From contig NC_064043.1 in NCBI RefSeq assembly GCF_932526225.1, positions 11,530,085 to 11,594,084 of the forward strand: DNA of 64,000 nucleotides, read 5' to 3'. The DNA comes from Nematostella vectensis (lineage: Eukaryota; Cnidaria; Anthozoa; Actiniaria; Edwardsiidae). The position numbers and the translations under genes are program-made. The notes beneath the pieces were generated by a model. The model was not told the DNA's origin, did no database searches, and worked only from the letters and a program-made list of their open reading frames with translations. Shown in pieces: positions 1 to 13,200 of the stretch (position 1 is the stretch's first letter; each line of letters opens with the position of its first letter).

Positions 1-1067
1 TTTTACGAAATTATAAACTGTTCAGAAAACGAGTGTTTTACAGAAGCCGCTGCCAAACATTGGTGCCGCTTTGGAGATTATTTTACAATAAATTAAATGA
101 GAGTTTTGTTGTTTTTTTGTTTACAGTCAACAATCGCTTTTATGGCACTTTCGGTAAACCAGTGTCCCCGTGTGTTTTGAACGAATAGATTTACGAGAAT
201 TTCTATAAGGGAGATTTTGACGGCACGAAAAATGGAGCGAGCGCGAAAAAGGAAGGGAATCGCTTGCCCGAGAGGGTCGGTTATTTGAAGAAGAAAAAAG
301 GTTGTCAAAAACAGCCAATCAAAGATCAGCGGAAATCACGGTTTTACTTTCTTCCTCTCCTTTTCCGTCTTATTCGCGCTCGTCAAAATCTCGCTCATCG
401 AACTTCTCGTTGGTCTTTTTGCTTTTAACTCAAAATAGCCAATCAAAATGGCCTGTCAGAAGCACGGGGTCGGCCTAAAGGTGGCGCTTATTTGTGAAAA
501 GTAAAAGGTCCAATTCGGATATTGGCTAATTAATGCAGGGGTTGGTTCAAATAAAACTTAAATCAACTTTCTTATTAGCCGGCGGACGGTGGAAAATAAA
601 ACCCCTGGGCTAATGGGAACCTCTACTCATACTTCACCTTACACTACGGACACTATTATTATTGCCGACACCTCGACATTACGTACATTTATAATGCTCC
701 TGGTAAAATAAAATACAAAGAAACAACTAAAGTTACTCCCGTTCTGTCGGACTTGTATTTCAGAACACGTACCAAAGACACAGAATTATGGTTTTGAGGA
801 TTTCAAACTTCATAACAAGCACTTTTATGTTGCCAAAGGTAATTTTTAGTCATGGCAACATATGTATGGCAATGTTCTGTTGTGCACTTGACTTTTTGTA
901 ATTGGGTAATTTCTAGCGCATTGTTGACACTGATTTTTTTGTAATGTTAATTGCTTTTAACAAAGTGCTGTTATCTATTTATGGTAATTCTTATGTGTCA
1001 AAAAAATAGTGCAGCTGAAAATTTCCAGGTTTCAGACAGAAATACACTGGTACAATGGAGTAGAAAG
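1..1067. other. non-coding upstream region
   Basis: No open frame with recognisable protein similarity. It holds an imperfect inverted repeat (listed separately, 209-398) and AT-rich sequence. A possible small exon lies at 764-838 (acceptor TATTTCAG, donor CAAAG/GTAATT); it could be 5' UTR of the GPCR but has no other support. Confidence 0.5.
209..398. repeat. imperfect inverted repeat, MITE-like
   Basis: The left arm around 209-255 contains GAGATTTTGACGGCACG and GAGCGCGAAAAAGGAAGG. Its reverse complement reappears at about 348-398 with mismatches. Similarity seems to continue outward more weakly. It may be an old non-autonomous DNA element; no target-site duplication was identified. Confidence 0.4.
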
Positions 1068-2024
1068 ATGTCTAACAGGAGTTGTGGCGAAGCAGCCACA
1101 CAAACCGAGAAAAAACTTCTATTTTCATTGAATGTCACCTCAGGAATCACAGCTTTTCTTGAAAACACTTTAGTCATAGCGGCTTTCTTTAAGTTCCGAT
1201 CCATAAGAACTGTATCTAACCACTTTGTAGCGTCTCTAGCGGCGTCAGACCTACTGCTTGGCCTCACTATGAACGCCATCTATGCCGCCTGGAACGGTTA
1301 TCTGACCGAGAAGCAAAAGGTCAGTGCCACTGTACGAGAGATTTTTGCGTGGATCTTTATCTTTACCGCCATGACGTCTAGTCTGTGCTTGGTTAGCCTT
1401 GACAGATGTCTGGCCGTGACAAAACCATTTAGGTACCAACAACTCCTTACAAAGACTCGGTGCAAGATATGGATTGCTGCAGCTTGGGTGTTCTCACTCG
1501 CACTGTCTTCTCTTAGCTTTATTACTGCTCATGAGCATATAAGGTACTTGTGGGTGGGCTTAAATGTACTGACGGTTCTATTCCCGTGCATTCTCATCAT
1601 CATCTTAAACTGTTGCATACTGAGAACCGTCAAGAACCTTCAAAAGCAGAGTGAAATCAAGATTGGAACAATACAGAGCAACCAAGTTCAACCAACAGAA
1701 CAGCAGCATCAGCGAGACTCGAGAACGCGAGAAGGGCTGAGGAATAACAAGGCGGCGTGGGCAATCATGATCATTACCGGCCTTGTTGTGGTCCTCTAGG
1801 TGCCATATTTTGTGGTGACCGTCATTGATACGGTAGTGGGAGAAGAGGTATGTGAAGTGAGCCGAGTAAGACTATGGGTCCTCCTTGCAGCGCTATTCTC
1901 GGCGGTTATTCACCCTTGGATATTCGCCATTAGGATGCCAGAGTTCCGCGCTGTTGTTACCAGACAATGGAGGAGAGTCAGGGGTTTGGGAGAGGAATCT
2001 AACAACGCCACGAGTTTTACCTAA
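1068..2024 (+). pseudogene. class A (rhodopsin-like) GPCR with in-frame TAG in TM6
   Basis: This single-exon frame of 319 codons encodes a seven-transmembrane receptor. Visible landmarks are LAASDLLLGL in TM2, SLDRCLAV at the end of TM3 (DRY changed to DRC), IWIAAAWVFSLALS in TM4, a basic third loop, PYFVV in TM6 and HPWIFAIR in TM7 (NPxxY changed to HPxxF). The start at 1068 is preferred for its good initiation context and an N-glycosylation site directly after it; in-frame upstream codons reach back to 951. The frame is interrupted by TAG at 1797-1799, exactly where the TM6 motif W-x-P has Trp, and continues open through TM7 to 2024. There is no Cys at the usual TM3 extracellular end and ECL2 is short without Cys, as in the melanocortin/S1P/cannabinoid/adenosine cluster, so that group is a tentative assignment. 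It is a pseudogene, a null allele, or a sequencing error at one base. Confidence 0.8.
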
Positions 2025-4194
2025 AAGGACAGGCCACTCGTCCGAACTCCGCGAGTCTTCTAGAAGGACACGGACCAGTTTAGAGTATTACCCCAAGATT
2101 CTTATTTTCTTTACAAACTGTAAAGAAATCTATTCTAGATCAAACATTAAACTCAGCTATATGAAAAAAAATGTATATTATATATTTCATAAAAACATTA
2201 AGTGATTGACAGTGAGTGTAAAGTTGAGACTCTCGCAAACGAGTTCTTGGAATTATGTACAAAACGACAACCTTTTATTCGAGTTGGCTAGAATGCAAGG
2301 CCGTAGCTAGCAAGGGGTAGAGGGAGGGGTCCCGGAAGCAAATAACAAAAATATCTAAGGCTTCCATTATGAGCCAAAATTTTGAAATGACTCTCTTACG
2401 TAACATGGCAACGACCGATCATCTTTGTTCATTGCGAATATTCCATGCTAATTCCCCTACCGTTGTTCGGTAATCGGATCACGAGCAAAGCCCGAGTCCT
2501 TACAAAGAGGGTGAATTATTTAAAGTGAGAAATGAAAATGAAAAAAGTAGTTCTTGGGCAATGATGCTCTTCCGTTTTTTGATATTAAAATTGAGCATGT
2601 AAGCACTTGAAAAAAAATTGCGCGAGCATGCTATATCACTGTCTTTATGTCAACAGCAGAACATCCTAAGGCGAAGCATTCGCGGTGACCTAAGAGTACC
2701 CAGCGCTTTAGACCATGGGTAATAACTATGTTTAAACATTGTATTCACAGGAAATTACAACGTTTTTTAAGCTTATTATCTTTCTTTAGTAAACACGATG
2801 CAACCATTCAAACAGACAAATGAAACTTCCGATCTTTTATGTAACCTTTTGGCCAGGATATGCTATTTATAATGAGAGTTCAAAGTTGTACGCTCATTAT
2901 TTTTTAAAAAGGTTAATATTGATATTGTATTCCTAACAGAAAAATTTACGGTGAACCAGTTTAAAAAATAGCCTTTATTGTGCCAAGAATTTGTTTTTAC
3001 AAACGGTGAATAAAATGTTTCCCTTATTATATATTCATGCGAATAAACTTGTTTGCAAGAGAAATAGATTAAAAAAACTTTATTGCATACACTCTTTTAT
3101 AAAAAAAACCCGTCTAGTTTTGGCTAGATTTGGCCGTCATTATTTTTGGGACGTTTAAAGGCTGACTGTTCTTAACGATATTCTAAAATTTTAGTGCATA
3201 TAAGAATCTAAAACCCAATGAATTATTAGGAAGAGAATTACACTAATGATCAATAGCAATAATATATTAAGGATGTTATTATGAGCACATTTTTAGAACG
3301 CATCAGGTCTAAAAAAGCAATATTCTTCTGCTATCTGAGCCTAGGCATTTTTTGAAAATTGGTGAAATCGCAGGCTGGACGTTCTTATAAAAACGGTTCT
3401 TATAAAAATAGAGATAACGTACAATTTACGTGCTACAAACATTGTAATATTTTATGAGCAAAAAGTGATACCTCGAGATTCCTTTGAATACAATTACAAG
3501 ATATATATCTCACTTCGGCATTCAAACCTCTTAGAGGATCTGTCGTTAGCTGTTGGCATTACCCTTCAAAACCCTTTTCCAATAAAACACAGACTGATTC
3601 CAATAATAACATGGCCAATGAAACTGGATCGATTCGAGGGAAAACAATTTTCATGAACTCGGATAGGCTAGGGAATTTGGTCTTTAAACTTAAAATTAGA
3701 GCTAAAAATTTGAATTAATCAAAAAGTAATGACAAATAATGGATGTATAGATAATATTTGTCACAAAGAAGTAAAGCTAGGCACGTCAGTTGCACTTCGT
3801 AATCATGAAAATTTAATTTGGTGTCAGGAAAAAGAAAGACTTACACCCTGGGGGAGATTTTCTTTGTCTATACAGTGTCTTTGGTGGTTTTATAAATTTT
3901 AGATTTGTTTGAAAACACGAGATCTCGTTCGTACGTTAGTTGATAAAAGTACTTAATCAAGGGCTGGTTCTGAGTAAAGATTAGTGTATCTGAATAGCAC
4001 ACTTTAACGTTACGATAGACAACAAAGAGAAAGACATGAAAACAGGAAGTTTTATACAGTGTATATTTAATTTTATTTTGGTAAGTACTCGACAAATTGT
4101 TAAGTTCTTTGTTCTTCATCATATGCAGGGTACATATCTAAATCTTTTGTTTACTAGGTATTTCCGATTTTCCTCAACCCCTGGGAGCTAGCAC
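2025..4194. other. intergenic region between GPCR and gene A
   Basis: AT-rich sequence without a supportable coding exon. Around 2291-2340 there is a fragment resembling the ends of the GCGTAGC-type dispersed repeats seen elsewhere (CCGTAGCTAGC followed by a G-rich run). The gene A promoter presumably lies at its 3' end, but no core-promoter element is convincing. Confidence 0.5.
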
Positions 4195-4203
4195 ATGGTC
4201 AAG
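4195..4203 (+). CDS. gene A exon 1: start codon
   Basis: ATG GTC AAG followed by donor GTAAAC gives only M-V-K. It is supported because it joins in phase 0, across an 89-bp intron, to a hydrophobic exon, reproducing the two-exon signal peptides of genes B and C. Being nine bases long it remains inferential. Confidence 0.6.
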
Positions 4204-7200
4204 GTAAACTTAGTGAAACTGGGCCTTTGGTAGCTTTGTCGAGATTCGTCGCTACCATTTATTACCTGTTAAAGAAGCTAGTAGAATAATAGGCTTTAGT
4301 GCTATTTTCAGCTATAGTAGTGTATAGCTATAGTGCCTGTGTAATTAGAAAGTATACCAGACAAGGTATACTCGACAAGTATACCCGACCAGTATACCCG
4401 ACAGTATACCAGACAAGGTATACCCGACTAGTATACCAGGCAAGGTATACCCGGCAGTATACCAGACAAGGTATACCCGACAAGGTATATCCGACAAGTA
4501 TACCCGAAAAGGTATACACGACAAGTATACCAGACAAGGTATACCCGACAATATACCAAGACAAGGTAAACCCGACTTAAATTGTTTTAATTTTAGTAGT
4601 TGCTTAGTAGTATTTAGTAGCTATTGCTATTATCTAAAATCAAAAGTGGTAACCTGGAAGTGTACATGACGAGAGTTGACAAGTGTTTGATTTTCGCTTC
4701 ACGCGCGGTTTATTCAAACGGCTGTAAAAAAATCGGGGATTTGGGGTAAAATCATATTTTTGGTAAAAGCGATTCTTCTAGCATAAAAGATATCGCTTAT
4801 ATTCCCTCAGATGCACTTTGATTCACCAATAATTTGTGATAGCAAAATATTATTCCCTCAGATGCACTTTGATTTACCAATAATTTAGAATAGCAAAATA
4901 TAATACCGCTGAGATGTGGCGAGTTTTGAGGATGGCGTACATGTAAGTCCCATTTACGGTGTCTATTGTAGGCCGAATACCTTTTTGGACTGTGTCTTAA
5001 TGGGTATTAGACTGATTTTTATCATCTTATTGTTTTTTCGCATTAGACTGTAGTCGCCCACAGCCAGTAGGCCTGGAAAACCGTCTCATCCCTGACTCCA
5101 GAATAAAAGCTTCTTCCTGGCTTAGCGACCACCCCGCTTACGATGGCCGCTTGGGGAATGGTAATTACTGGTGCGCGATGTCACATGACCAAGACCAGTG
5201 GCTTGAGGTGGATATCGGCGAGAAGATGATGTTGCTTTTCGTGGCGACCCAAGGGAACGGTAGAGATGCATGGGTGTCATCCTTCTACCTTCAGTTCAGC
5301 CCTGACAATATGACATGGTACTGCTACGGTACCGAGAAAAACATTGCCTTGGTATGTGTCTAACAAAATCGGACTGATTGAATAATGGGATGTACACGAG
5401 GCAGATTTACCTGCAACTTGCAATGCAAAGAAATCGAATAAAGAACTTTGTAGAGGTTGTAGAAACACGATGTACAGGGCCTTTTTTTCGCGATGTTGCG
5501 AAAAGTATAAACCAAACTCTTGCAACTGTTTTTCAAATTCTTGAAAGTAGTATAGTACATAATCACCATCATTCACATCCTATTTATCGTTATTATAACC
5601 TAAATTCTTAGATAAGAGGGAATAGCGACGCAGGGACGGTCCTTTATGGTTCAATGTTCCCTTCTATCTACACGCGTTACCTTCGCCTCAACCCTCACAC
5701 ATGGGTCAAGGATATATGTCTGCGTTTAGAAATCTACGGCTGCCGACCTCTCAACAAAACCGCAGGTGAACTAAAAATGCAATCAAGCCACTGCAACAAA
5801 CAATATGCTCTGATTGGTCAATATCTTGAGCGTGTCAAAAAGAGAGCCTTATGCTCATGACTTTAAAGTTTTTATCAATTATTTCAACAATCACGCCCTG
5901 TTTATTAAACATAGACATGAACAATATGTTCTACTCCATGACGCACGATACGTGTTTTATTGCAGAAACGCTTCCCGGTGTAGAGATGGGCCCGCCTTGT
6001 CGGGTAGTGAGAGAGGTCTTAACAAAACCCCCAACGGCTCACACAACGTCAGCCCCAACAACCACTGCAATTACAAGTATGTAGCAATCTCACAACCACT
6101 TCCACTATAAGTAAGTAGAAGCCCAATAAACACTGCCACTTTAAGTAATTAGAAGCCTAACAACCACTGCCACTGAAAGTAATTATAAGCCCAACAACCG
6201 CTGTCACTATAAATATATTGCAATCGTATAAACATTGCCACTATAAGTAAGTTACAACCTAACAACTAGTTCCAATACAAAAGGCCCAACAACCACTACC
6301 ACTACAAGTAAGTTAAAGCCCAGCAACCCCTGCCACTACAAGAAAGAAGAAGTCCAACAACCACTGCTACTACAAGAAGAAGCCCAACAACCACTGCTAC
6401 TACAAGTAAGTAGAAGCCCAACAACCACTGCTACTACAAGTAAGTTAAAACACAACAACCACTGCTACTACAAGTAAGTTACAACACAACAACCTCTGCC
6501 AATACAAGTAAGTAGAAGCCCAACAACCACTGCTACTACAAGTAAGTAGAAGCCCAACAACCGCTGCTACTACAAGTAAGTTAAAACACAACAACCACTG
6601 CCACTACAAGTAAGTTACAACACAACAACCACTGTCACTACAAGTAAGTAGAAGCCATACAACCACTGCCACTACAAGTAAGTAGAATCCCAACAACCAC
6701 TGCCACTACAAGTAAGTTACAACACAACAAACACTGCCACTACAAGTAAGTTACAACACAACAACCACTGTCACTACAAGTAAGTAGAAGCCATACAACC
6801 ACTGCCACTACAAGTAAGTAGAATCCCAACAACCACTGCCACTACAAGTAAGTAGAATCCCAACAATCACTGCCACTACAAGTAAGTTACAACACAACAA
6901 CCACTGCTACTACAAGTAAGTTACAACACAACAACCACTGCCACTACAAGTAAGTTACAACACAACAACCACTGTCACTACAATTAAACTGAAGCCGAAC
7001 AACCACTGCCAATACAAGTAAGTAGAAGCCAAACAACCACTGCCAATACAAGTAAGTAGAAGCCCAGTAGAAGCCTAACAACCACTGCCAATACAAGTAA
7101 GTAGAAGCCCAGTAGAAGCCTAACAACCACTGCCAATACAAGTAAGTAGAAGCCCAGTAGAAGCCTAACAACTACTGCCACTACAAGTAAGTTACAACGC

Positions 7201-10200
7201 AGCAACCACTGCCACTACAAGTAAGTAGAATCCCAACAACCACTGCTACTACAAGTACGTTACAACACAACAACCACTGCCACTACAACTAAGTTACAAC
7301 ACAACAACCACTGCCACTACAAGTAAGTAGAAGCCCAACAACCACTGCACTACAAGTAAGTAGAAGCCCAACAACCACTGCCACTACAAGTAAGTAGAAG
7401 CCCAACAACCACTTCCAATACAAGTAAGTGGAAGCCCAACAACCACTGTCATTACAAGTTAGTTAAAGCTAAACAACCAATGCCACTACAAGTAAGTTGA
7501 AGCCCAACAACCACTGCCACTACAAGTAAACTGAAGCCCAACAACCACTGCCAATACAAGTAAGTTACAACACAACAAACACTGCCACTACAAGTAAACT
7601 GAAGCCCAACAACCACTGCCAACACAAGTAAGTTAAAGCTAAACAGCCACTGCCAATACAAGTAAATAGAAGCCTAACAACCACTGCCACTACAAGTACG
7701 TTACAACTCAACAAACACTGCCACTACAAGTAAACTGAAGCAGAACAACCACTGACAATACAAGTAAGTTAAAACACAACAACCACTGCCACTACAAGTA
7801 GAAGCCCAACAACCACTGCTACTACAAGTAAGTTACAACACAACAACCACTGCCACTACAAGTAAGTAGAAGCCCAACACCCACTGCCAATACAAGTAAG
7901 TAGAATCCCAACAACCACTGCCACTATAAGTAAGTTACAACACAACAACCACTGCCACTACAAGTAAACTGAAGCCCAACAACCACTGCCAATACAAGTA
8001 GAAGCCCAACAACCACTGCCAATACATGTAAGTTACAACACAACGACCACTGTTACTATAAATATGGTGAATCCCAATAACCACTGTCACTACAAGTAAG
8101 TAGAAGCCCAACAACCACTGCTACTACAAGAAGAAGTTCAACATCCACTGCCACTACAAGTAAGTTACAACACAACAAACACTGCCACTACAAGTAAACT
8201 GAAGCCGAACAACCACTGCCACTACAAGTAAGTTGAAGCCCAACGACCACTGCCACTACAAGTAAACTGAAGCCCAACAACCACTGCCAATACAAGTAAG
8301 TTAAAGCTAAACAGCCACTTTCAATACAAGTAAATAAAAGCCTAACAATCACTGCCACTACAAGTAAGTTAAAGCTAAACAGCCACTTTCAATACAAGTA
8401 AGTTACAACACAACAAACACTGCCACTACAAGTAAGTTACAACACAACAACCACTGTTACTATAAATATGGTGAAACCCAACAACCACTGTCAATACAAG
8501 TAAGTAGAAGCCCAACAACCACTGCTACTACAAGAAGAAGTCCAACAACCACTGCTACTACAAGTAAGTTACAACACAACAAACACTGCCACTACAAGTA
8601 AGTAGAAGCCCAACAACCACTGTTACTACAACTAAGTAGAAGCCCAACAACCACTGCCACTACACGTAAGTAGAATCCCAACAACCACTGCTACTACAAG
8701 TAAGTTACAACACAACAACCACTGCCACTACAAGAAAGTTGAAGCCCAACAACCACTGCCAATACAAGTAAGTAGAAGCCCAACAACCACTGCCAATACA
8801 AGTAAGTAGAAGCCCAACAACCACTGCCACTACAAGTAAGTTGAAGCCCAACAACCACTGCCAATACAAGTAAGTAGAAGCCCAACAACCACTGCTACTA
8901 CAAGTAAGTTACAACACAACAACCACTGCTACTACAAGAAAGTTGACGCCCAATAATCACTGCCACTACAAGTAAGTAGAATCCCAACAACCACTGCTAC
9001 TACAAGTAAGTTACAACACAACAACCACTGCCACTATAAGTAACGAAGTGCTAAACTCATCAATATTGTAACTCCACTCCTGTTTATCATGTTTGATTGC
9101 TTTTGTGTAGTTATTCCAATATCTTCCCTTCGCATACGAGTACCCAAGTACATCAAAACGAACGTAACGGTTTCAATGTCAATGTACTTCCACTACGGCA
9201 CATCACCTACTTACGTCTGGGCGCTCGGTGATGGAATGGAATTTCGGACACTGCGCAAGGCTTTCCTGTATAGCTACCGAAGGGCAGGGGTGTACAGAAT
9301 CTCACTAACAGGCTACAACGAGATCAGTAACCAAACCGTTTACGATACCATCATCGTGCAAAACGCCATCAAAGGGTTGAGATACATAAATGATAGCTTG
9401 CCGGTGCTGATTGGCTCAACGGCCAGCATCCGTTGGGAGCTTCAGCAAGGTAATTGATATTTGTATACTAAACAAGCAATGATAAAAGTCCATGATATAC
9501 CAAGACAAGTAAACATGTTCACTTACTTAGTCTATGCAGTAATTTATTTAGCAATCCCCTAGAGTGCTTTCCAAATGGTTGGGCACAATTTGTATTATGC
9601 TTTGTCCAGCTTTCGTGCAAAAGACTAGGACAGACACACCTCCCGTCTAACCCTGTGGAACCCAGGCCGACGCCCCGTCAGGTCTCGCAAGCTGACCTTC
9701 CCTGTCACTATACAAAGGACACGGGGATCCCGCAGCAGGACCTCCCATCTGCCATGGCCGTTCGCTAAATGTGTTAAACTGTTGTGCAAGACATCTCGGC
9801 CGAGGCCGTAAGATGATGTGCTATGTCACGATTTATGCCAACAATTTAAGGAAACAATGCAATGTATGTAAGGGCTTTGATCACTCAAGGCTAAGGTCAT
9901 ATGCGTGTGGCGCCAAATAACACATACTGATGTTAGGTCAAACCCCAATTTTGTATTGAAATTTTTTTTTTCAAAGGAACCAACGCGACATTCACCATAA
10001 CATTTGGGGATTCTTCCGAGACAGCTATATTACATAGATTAGGGCCTGGTCGTCACCTCTTACGACACAACTACACAAATGTTGGCACTTACTCAGTCAA
10101 GGTAGTGGCGTCTAACATAGTAGGAGCAACCACAACCATCACTGGCAAGATAGAAGTGTTATTCGATATTGCAATACATGGTCTAGCCATCACTGTAAAG

Positions 10201-13200
10201 CTGCCGAGACGAGCCAAAAATGGTACAAAAACAGTGTACATGTGTGTTGGAGAATATATCGATGTTTCTGTAACAATATCCGAAGGTTCAAACGTCAAGT
10301 GCTATTTTGACTTCTACGGTGACGGGTCTAGTCCGATAGGATTCTCCTCGCATCGCTATAACAGGACAGGGGAATTTACTATCAACGTTACTTGCATGAA
10401 CGGTGTGAGTGCTAAAAGCCGATTGTATCCCATGGTTTTTGTTATCCAAGAGGCAGAACCCATCAAAGGGCTTTTTCTCCAAGCTCCCATTGTCCAATAT
10501 GGCACTCCCTGGGCATTTGACCTTAGTATGAGCCAAGGCAAAGGGTTTCTTTGTGAATGGAGCTTTGGAGATGGCAATGAAATAGAAACTGATTACTCGG
10601 ACATAAATAGAATAGTTTATCATAATTATTCTAATATTGGAGAATACAGAGTCCTTATCGCCTGCGAAAATTTTGCTGCAGTGATTACCGCAGAGCGACT
10701 AGTTGAGGTGCAAGTACCTATACGCGAGCTAGAAATATATCAAAACTCGTCTCACACATCACCAGATGCACCAGTAAATTTTACTATATCCTGGAGCTCA
10801 GGATCGAATGTTCGTATTGAGTTGGATTTCGGTGTCGGAAAAATACTAAACTTTAATCGAACTGAAATAACAAACATAAGTTGCGTATCGACGGTGCATA
10901 GATACGAGTATGCTGGAGTGTATCGCACACACGTAACGGCGAGGAATATACTTGGGGCGGTTACTGCTTTATCTGCTCAAGTGTTCGTACAAAATCCTGT
11001 ACTGAGACTCTCGATTTGGTCTGATGGCCCGGTGACCTTGGCCCATGGTGTGATGACATTCAACTTGTCCGTACCGGAGGATAAAATGCTACCGACAAAT
11101 GCCACCTGTGCATGGGATTTTGGCGATGGTAAAAATGTAATTAGAGCACTTGTATCCCATTCCCAAGCTATTTCCCATCTGTACTTAGATCCAGGCTATT
11201 TTACGATCACTGTAGTATGCTTTAACAACGTCAGCTCATTAACAGTGGAAACATTGGGACATGTCCACAAGCGAACCTCGTTATATCTTTCTGCAGGCCC
11301 AAGTCTGACGAACCTCACATGTACCCAATACAATAGAACTCTGTCTGGTCATTGTATTTTTTCAAATGAAATGGAAGTAATTTTCAGAGTGCCATCTCAG
11401 CAATACGATCAGCGGTATGTCTGGCAAGTCCTAAATAATAATGTAACACATTTTACAAAGTATCCGTATTTCTCTCATACTTTCACCAAGCAAGGAACAT
11501 ATAGTATTAAAGTAGCAGTTATAAACCTTCTCTTTCAAGGTTCTGCGTCAATAAATGTGACTGTAATGCAACCCATATTAAACGTTACGTTCATTGCGGA
11601 CAGGATTACTTTGCTTAGAAGTTCTACGATGTTTTACATAAATGTTGAAGATTTTGGGACTGGCGCTTGTTACCAAATCAACTTTGGTGATGACTCGCCA
11701 AAATTAGTAATCGGTGGAGTCAACTGCCATGCACATCCAGAACACTATACTCAAATCTTCGCAGGCTCAAGTAACACGAGCCTTACTTTCCGACACAAGT
11801 TCACTTCGGAAGGCTCTTACTCTGTATTGTTATACGGCTATAACGATGTTTCTTCGGTGAGACTTAACACGAACGTCATCGTCCAAAGACCGGACTGCTT
11901 AATTCGTCAGATCAATTTCACAAGGTCTAACGATAATAAAGCTATAAACATCAGCGAGGTCCTTAAGTATAGAAAAGCTGAGGGATTTTCAATAGGGTTT
12001 TCATACAACGGAAACTGCAGTCTTGCGGAGGGAGTATTGTTGCGCTGGCTGGTCAAGAAATCCGATGGACAAAAAAAGGAGCTCACAAAAATTCAGACGT
12101 ATACCTCCGTTCCAGCAATACTGAACATAACCGCTCGCTCCTTGGATTACGGTCAGTACGAATTTCAAGCGCTTGTCTCCCCATTCGGGCCTGATATCAT
12201 ACTACTATATAATGAAACCCAGGCTTCACGAACGTTATTGATCAACATAGTGCCATCATCACTTAAGGCGTACATCATAGGCGGGGCTTCTAGATCTGTC
12301 GGTTCACACTCCATGCTAACTTTAGATGGAACACTTTCCTTAGACCCTGATGTCGGCGAAGGCGAGAAGGACACGGACCTACAATTCATCTGGTTCTGTA
12401 CGAGGCAAGAGGGTGATGGCTCCAAAGGATGTTTTGGTAATATCAGTAAAGCATTCTCGCTAGAAAAGGTCGTCTCAATGTCTACTAGAGGCTTGATAGA
12501 GAATGCTGTTTACAAATTCAAGCTACTGATAAAAAAAAATCACAGGAATGCGACGTATGATCAAAGTGTTCTGGTTGTTCAAGGAGCTGCACCAACAATG
12601 CAAATAACGTAAGTAGAACGTTTACATGACTCCTCAGCTTTGGTTAAACTGAGGTGGGAGGTCCTGATTATCTCGTCAAGTATGTAAAAGTCGCTATAGT
12701 CTCCAATAAGACAGTAGGCAAAGTATTCAGCCAATTATGACTTTCTTATTGACTATAGGTGTATGGCTAACTGCAGAGCAAGGCTAGTCCCTTCCACAAA
12801 CCTGGTCCTCTCCAGCTCTTGCGTGGACTGCTTATCGACAAGTTTGTTACTGTATAAATGGGAAATACAGATCCGGGCAGGTTACACAAGCTGGAAATCA
12901 TTACCACAGGTGTCTACCAGCACAGGCCTCGAAAGGTCAAACCTCATTATCTTATCCAACTCCCTGCAAGAAGGATCCACCTACAGATTCAGTCTACGCT
13001 CCTGGAGGCCTGGTGGCAAGGCGGGGCTATCGGAGTTACGTGTCAGTACAAATACCGGGCCTGCCAATGGCACATGCGCAGTGGACCCCTCATTCGGGGA
13101 AGCTATGACGACACGGTTTAAGATATATTGCAGGGACTGGGAAGACCCGGATACGCCCCTGAAATACAGATTTTCCTACGAATACGACAATCAATTGAAT

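Noticed and set aside
6944-8888. Reverse-strand open frames with LLVLAVVV/LLGFYWAS repeats
   Set aside because: They are translations of the 34-bp minisatellite on the antisense strand, with no start context, splice logic or composition of a real protein.
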